Assembly (NCBI GenBank): GCA_028719045.1
Contig: JAQULD010000080.1
Location: forward strand, 1 to 7,678
Direction: 5' to 3'
DNA from: Candidatus Omnitrophota bacterium
GTDB taxonomy: Bacteria > Omnitrophota > Koll11 > Gygaellales > Profunditerraquicolaceae
Length of the DNA stretch: 7,678 bases
A model generated the notes under the pieces. It worked only from the letters and a program-made list of their open reading frames with translations. It was not told the origin of the DNA and made no database searches. Shown here piece by piece: positions 6,178 to 7,678 of this stretch (positions are counted from its first letter, which is position 1; every line of letters begins with the position of its first letter). Made by a program: the position numbers and the translations under genes.

Positions 6178-7678
6178 TAGGCAGCGCCTTCTTCTTTTTT
6201 CTCCGGTTCTTTTTCTTCCGGCAGGGTCCTCGAAGTGAACGTGCATTTAGGATAATTGGTACAGCCGTAGAAGAAACCTCTTTTAGAACGCCGCTCTATT
6301 AATTCGCCGCCGCAGTCCGGTTGAGGGCATTTTACCCCGGAGGTGATGGATTTGGAATTCTTGCACTCGGGATAGCCGGAACAACTGAGGAATTTCCCTT
6401 TCTTTCCCCACTTTATCACCATAGGCTTGCCGCAAAGGCTGCAGACCTCCTGAGTTTCCACTACTTCCTTCTGGATGTTCGCCTGCGCGAAATCCAGGCT
6501 AACCTTGAAAGGCTCATAGAATTCTTTTAAGACCTTTATTTTGTCGACTTTCCCCTCTTCTATTTCGTCGAGCTTTTCCTCAAGCCCGGCGGTAAATTTG
6601 GTATCCAGGATATTCGGAAAATACTGCACCAGCAGGTCGCACACCTTAAAACCCAGTTCTGTCGGCTGGAAATAACCCTTTATCCTGCGCACATAGTTCC
6701 TGTAGATCAAAGTAGTGATAATGGGAGCGTATGTGGACGGCCTGCCGATCCCTTCCTCTTCCAGTGTTTTTACCAAAGAGCTGTCCGAGAACCTCGGAGG
6801 CGGCTTCGTAAAATGCTGGGAGGGCAGCAATTGGACAAGCGCCAGGACACATCCTTTTTCCAACGGGGGAATGGCATTCCTGGATTTTTCCTCTTCGCCG
6901 CCGTCTTTGCTGTAAACCGCGGTAAATCCTTCGAATGTTTTGGTGCTGCCTGAGGCCGAAAACTGATATTTCCCCGCGCTAATGCTTACGGAAGTAACCA
7001 GGTAACGGGCGGGAGACATTTGGCTGGCGACAAACCTGTTGTAAATAAGCTCGTACAACTTGAATTGTTCGGGGGAAAGAAAACTCTTAAGGCTGTCCGG
7101 ATTCCTCAAAACGGATGACGGCCTTATCGCCTCGTGGGCCTGTTGGGCGAATTTTTTTACTTTGTAAACCGGGGGCGTTTCCGGAACGTAATCTTTTCCG
7201 AACCTTTTTAGAATGAATTCCCTCACCTGGCTTACCGCTTCGGCGGCCACCACGGTCGAATCGGTGCGCATGTAGGTGATAAGGCCTACCGGCGACTCTT
7301 CTCCAATATCGATGCCTTCATATAGCTGCTGGGCCACGATCATTGTTTTGGTAGCGTTGTATTTTAATTTATTGAAAGATTCCTGCTGGAGAGTGCTGGT
7401 AATAAAGGGAGGATCGGGATTACGCTTCCTTTCAGTCTCTTTTATTTCTGAGACTATGAACTGTTTGTCTTTCAACTCCAAAGCGATGCTATCGGCTGTT
7501 TCCTGGTTTTTTATCTCCGCTTTTTGTCCGTCTATCTTGTCTAATTTAGCCGAAAATAAAGCCTCGTCCTTCTTCAACTGGGCCTCGATTTCCCAGTATT
7601 CCTGTGGGATGTAACTGTTAATCTGGCGCTCGCGCTCCACAATAAGCCTTAAAGCGCCGGACTGGACCCTGCCGGCGC
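6177..7678 (-). CDS. topA: DNA topoisomerase I, C-terminal two thirds (5' end outside the window)
   Basis: The frame runs off the right edge. The residues nearest the edge read AGRVQSGALRLIVERER, the family motif preceding domain II, so GTG 7638-7640 is an internal Val codon and not a start. The nucleophile Tyr lies in ITYMRTDST (Tyr codon 7272-7274). Further family blocks are AHEAIRPS, the GIGRPSTYAPII segment, YFQPTELG and FTAGLEEKLDEIEEG. The C-terminus has two zinc ribbons: C-x2-C-x16-C-x5-C and C-x4-C-x16-C-x5-C. It ends in a charged Glu/Lys tail. The enzyme relaxes negative supercoils by a single-strand passage mechanism. The Toprim domain is expected upstream but not seen. E. coli TopA has a longer C-terminal region with more zinc-binding modules, so this is a moderately short version. 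xerC overlaps its stop by one base. Confidence 0.97.
   Translation of the reverse strand, partial: AGRVQSGALRLIVERERQINSYIPQEYWEIEAQLKKDEALFSAKLDKIDGQKAEIKNQETADSIALELKDKQFIVSEIKETERKRNPDPPFITSTLQQESFNKLKYNATKTMIVAQQLYEGIDIGEESPVGLITYMRTDSTVVAAEAVSQVREFILKRFGKDYVPETPPVYKVKKFAQQAHEAIRPSSVLRNPDSLKSFLSPEQFKLYELIYNRFVASQMSPARYLVTSVSISAGKYQFSASGSTKTFEGFTAVYSKDGGEEEKSRNAIPPLEKGCVLALVQLLPSQHFTKPPPRFSDSSLVKTLEEEGIGRPSTYAPIITTLIYRNYVRRIKGYFQPTELGFKVCDLLVQYFPNILDTKFTAGLEEKLDEIEEGKVDKIKVLKEFYEPFKVSLDFAQANIQKEVVETQEVCSLCGKPMVIKWGKKGKFLSCSGYPECKNSKSITSGVKCPQPDCGGELIERRSKRGFFYGCTNYPKCTFTSRTLPEEKEPEKKEEGAA
6187..6190 (-). promoter_or_regulatory. ribosome-binding site of xerC inside the end of topA
   Basis: AAGG on the - strand, nine bases before ATG 6177, lies in the last codons of topA. 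Together with the TAATG stop/start overlap it fixes the xerC start and points to coupled translation of the two genes. Confidence 0.4.

Noticed and set aside
6178..6246. A 23-residue N-terminal extension of the Xer recombinase
   Set aside because: It overlaps the end of topA, is an arginine-rich out-of-frame reading of the TopA tail, and is not part of the Xer fold. ATG 6177 with the TAATG junction fits better.
6646..6852. A 68-codon - strand frame inside topA
   Set aside because: It is out of frame within a well-conserved TopA region and shows no independent features.

Overview
This window looks like a chromosomal housekeeping segment from an uncultured, Gram-negative-type bacterium. A Kdo transferase (waaA) implies lipid A/LPS and therefore an outer membrane. 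The Fe-S assembly genes are a two-gene SufC/SufB set of the kind common in archaea and deep-branching anaerobes. Codon use and GC look even across all genes (by eye a little under 50 % GC), with no sign of recent transfer. The mix would fit a candidate phylum such as Omnitrophota or a relative, but this is a guess from gene content, not a placement.

Layout: bases 1-135 hold the 3' end of ispH on the + strand. Everything else (147-7678) is one tightly packed run of eight genes on the - strand, transcribed from the right edge leftward and convergent with ispH. In transcription order they are topA (5' end outside the window), xerC, waaA, a STAS-PilZ fusion protein, a Nudix hydrolase of ADP-ribose pyrophosphatase type, an FAH-family hydrolase/tautomerase, sufC and sufB. 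Gaps between coding regions run from a 19-base overlap (sufC/sufB) to 41 bases (Nudix/FAH). No internal promoter or terminator is convincing, so a single long transcript is plausible. There is no gene-free stretch over 300 bases, no RNA gene, no mobile element and no CRISPR array.

How the genes may work together: topA and xerC are chromosome-maintenance genes whose neighbourhood is conserved in many bacteria (topA-trmFO-xerC in Bacillus). waaA belongs to lipid A core assembly. The STAS-PilZ protein looks like a c-di-GMP-responsive adaptor. The Nudix and FAH enzymes may be metabolite-repair enzymes. sufCB would form a minimal SufBC scaffold, and the convergent neighbour ispH encodes a [4Fe-4S] enzyme that would need such clusters.

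Most of the window is ordinary. The two points I would look at again are the STAS-PilZ fusion, which keeps both its putative phosphorylation site and its c-di-GMP motifs, and a cysteine cluster at the extreme C-terminus of SufC, whose codons also carry the ribosome-binding site and start of sufB.
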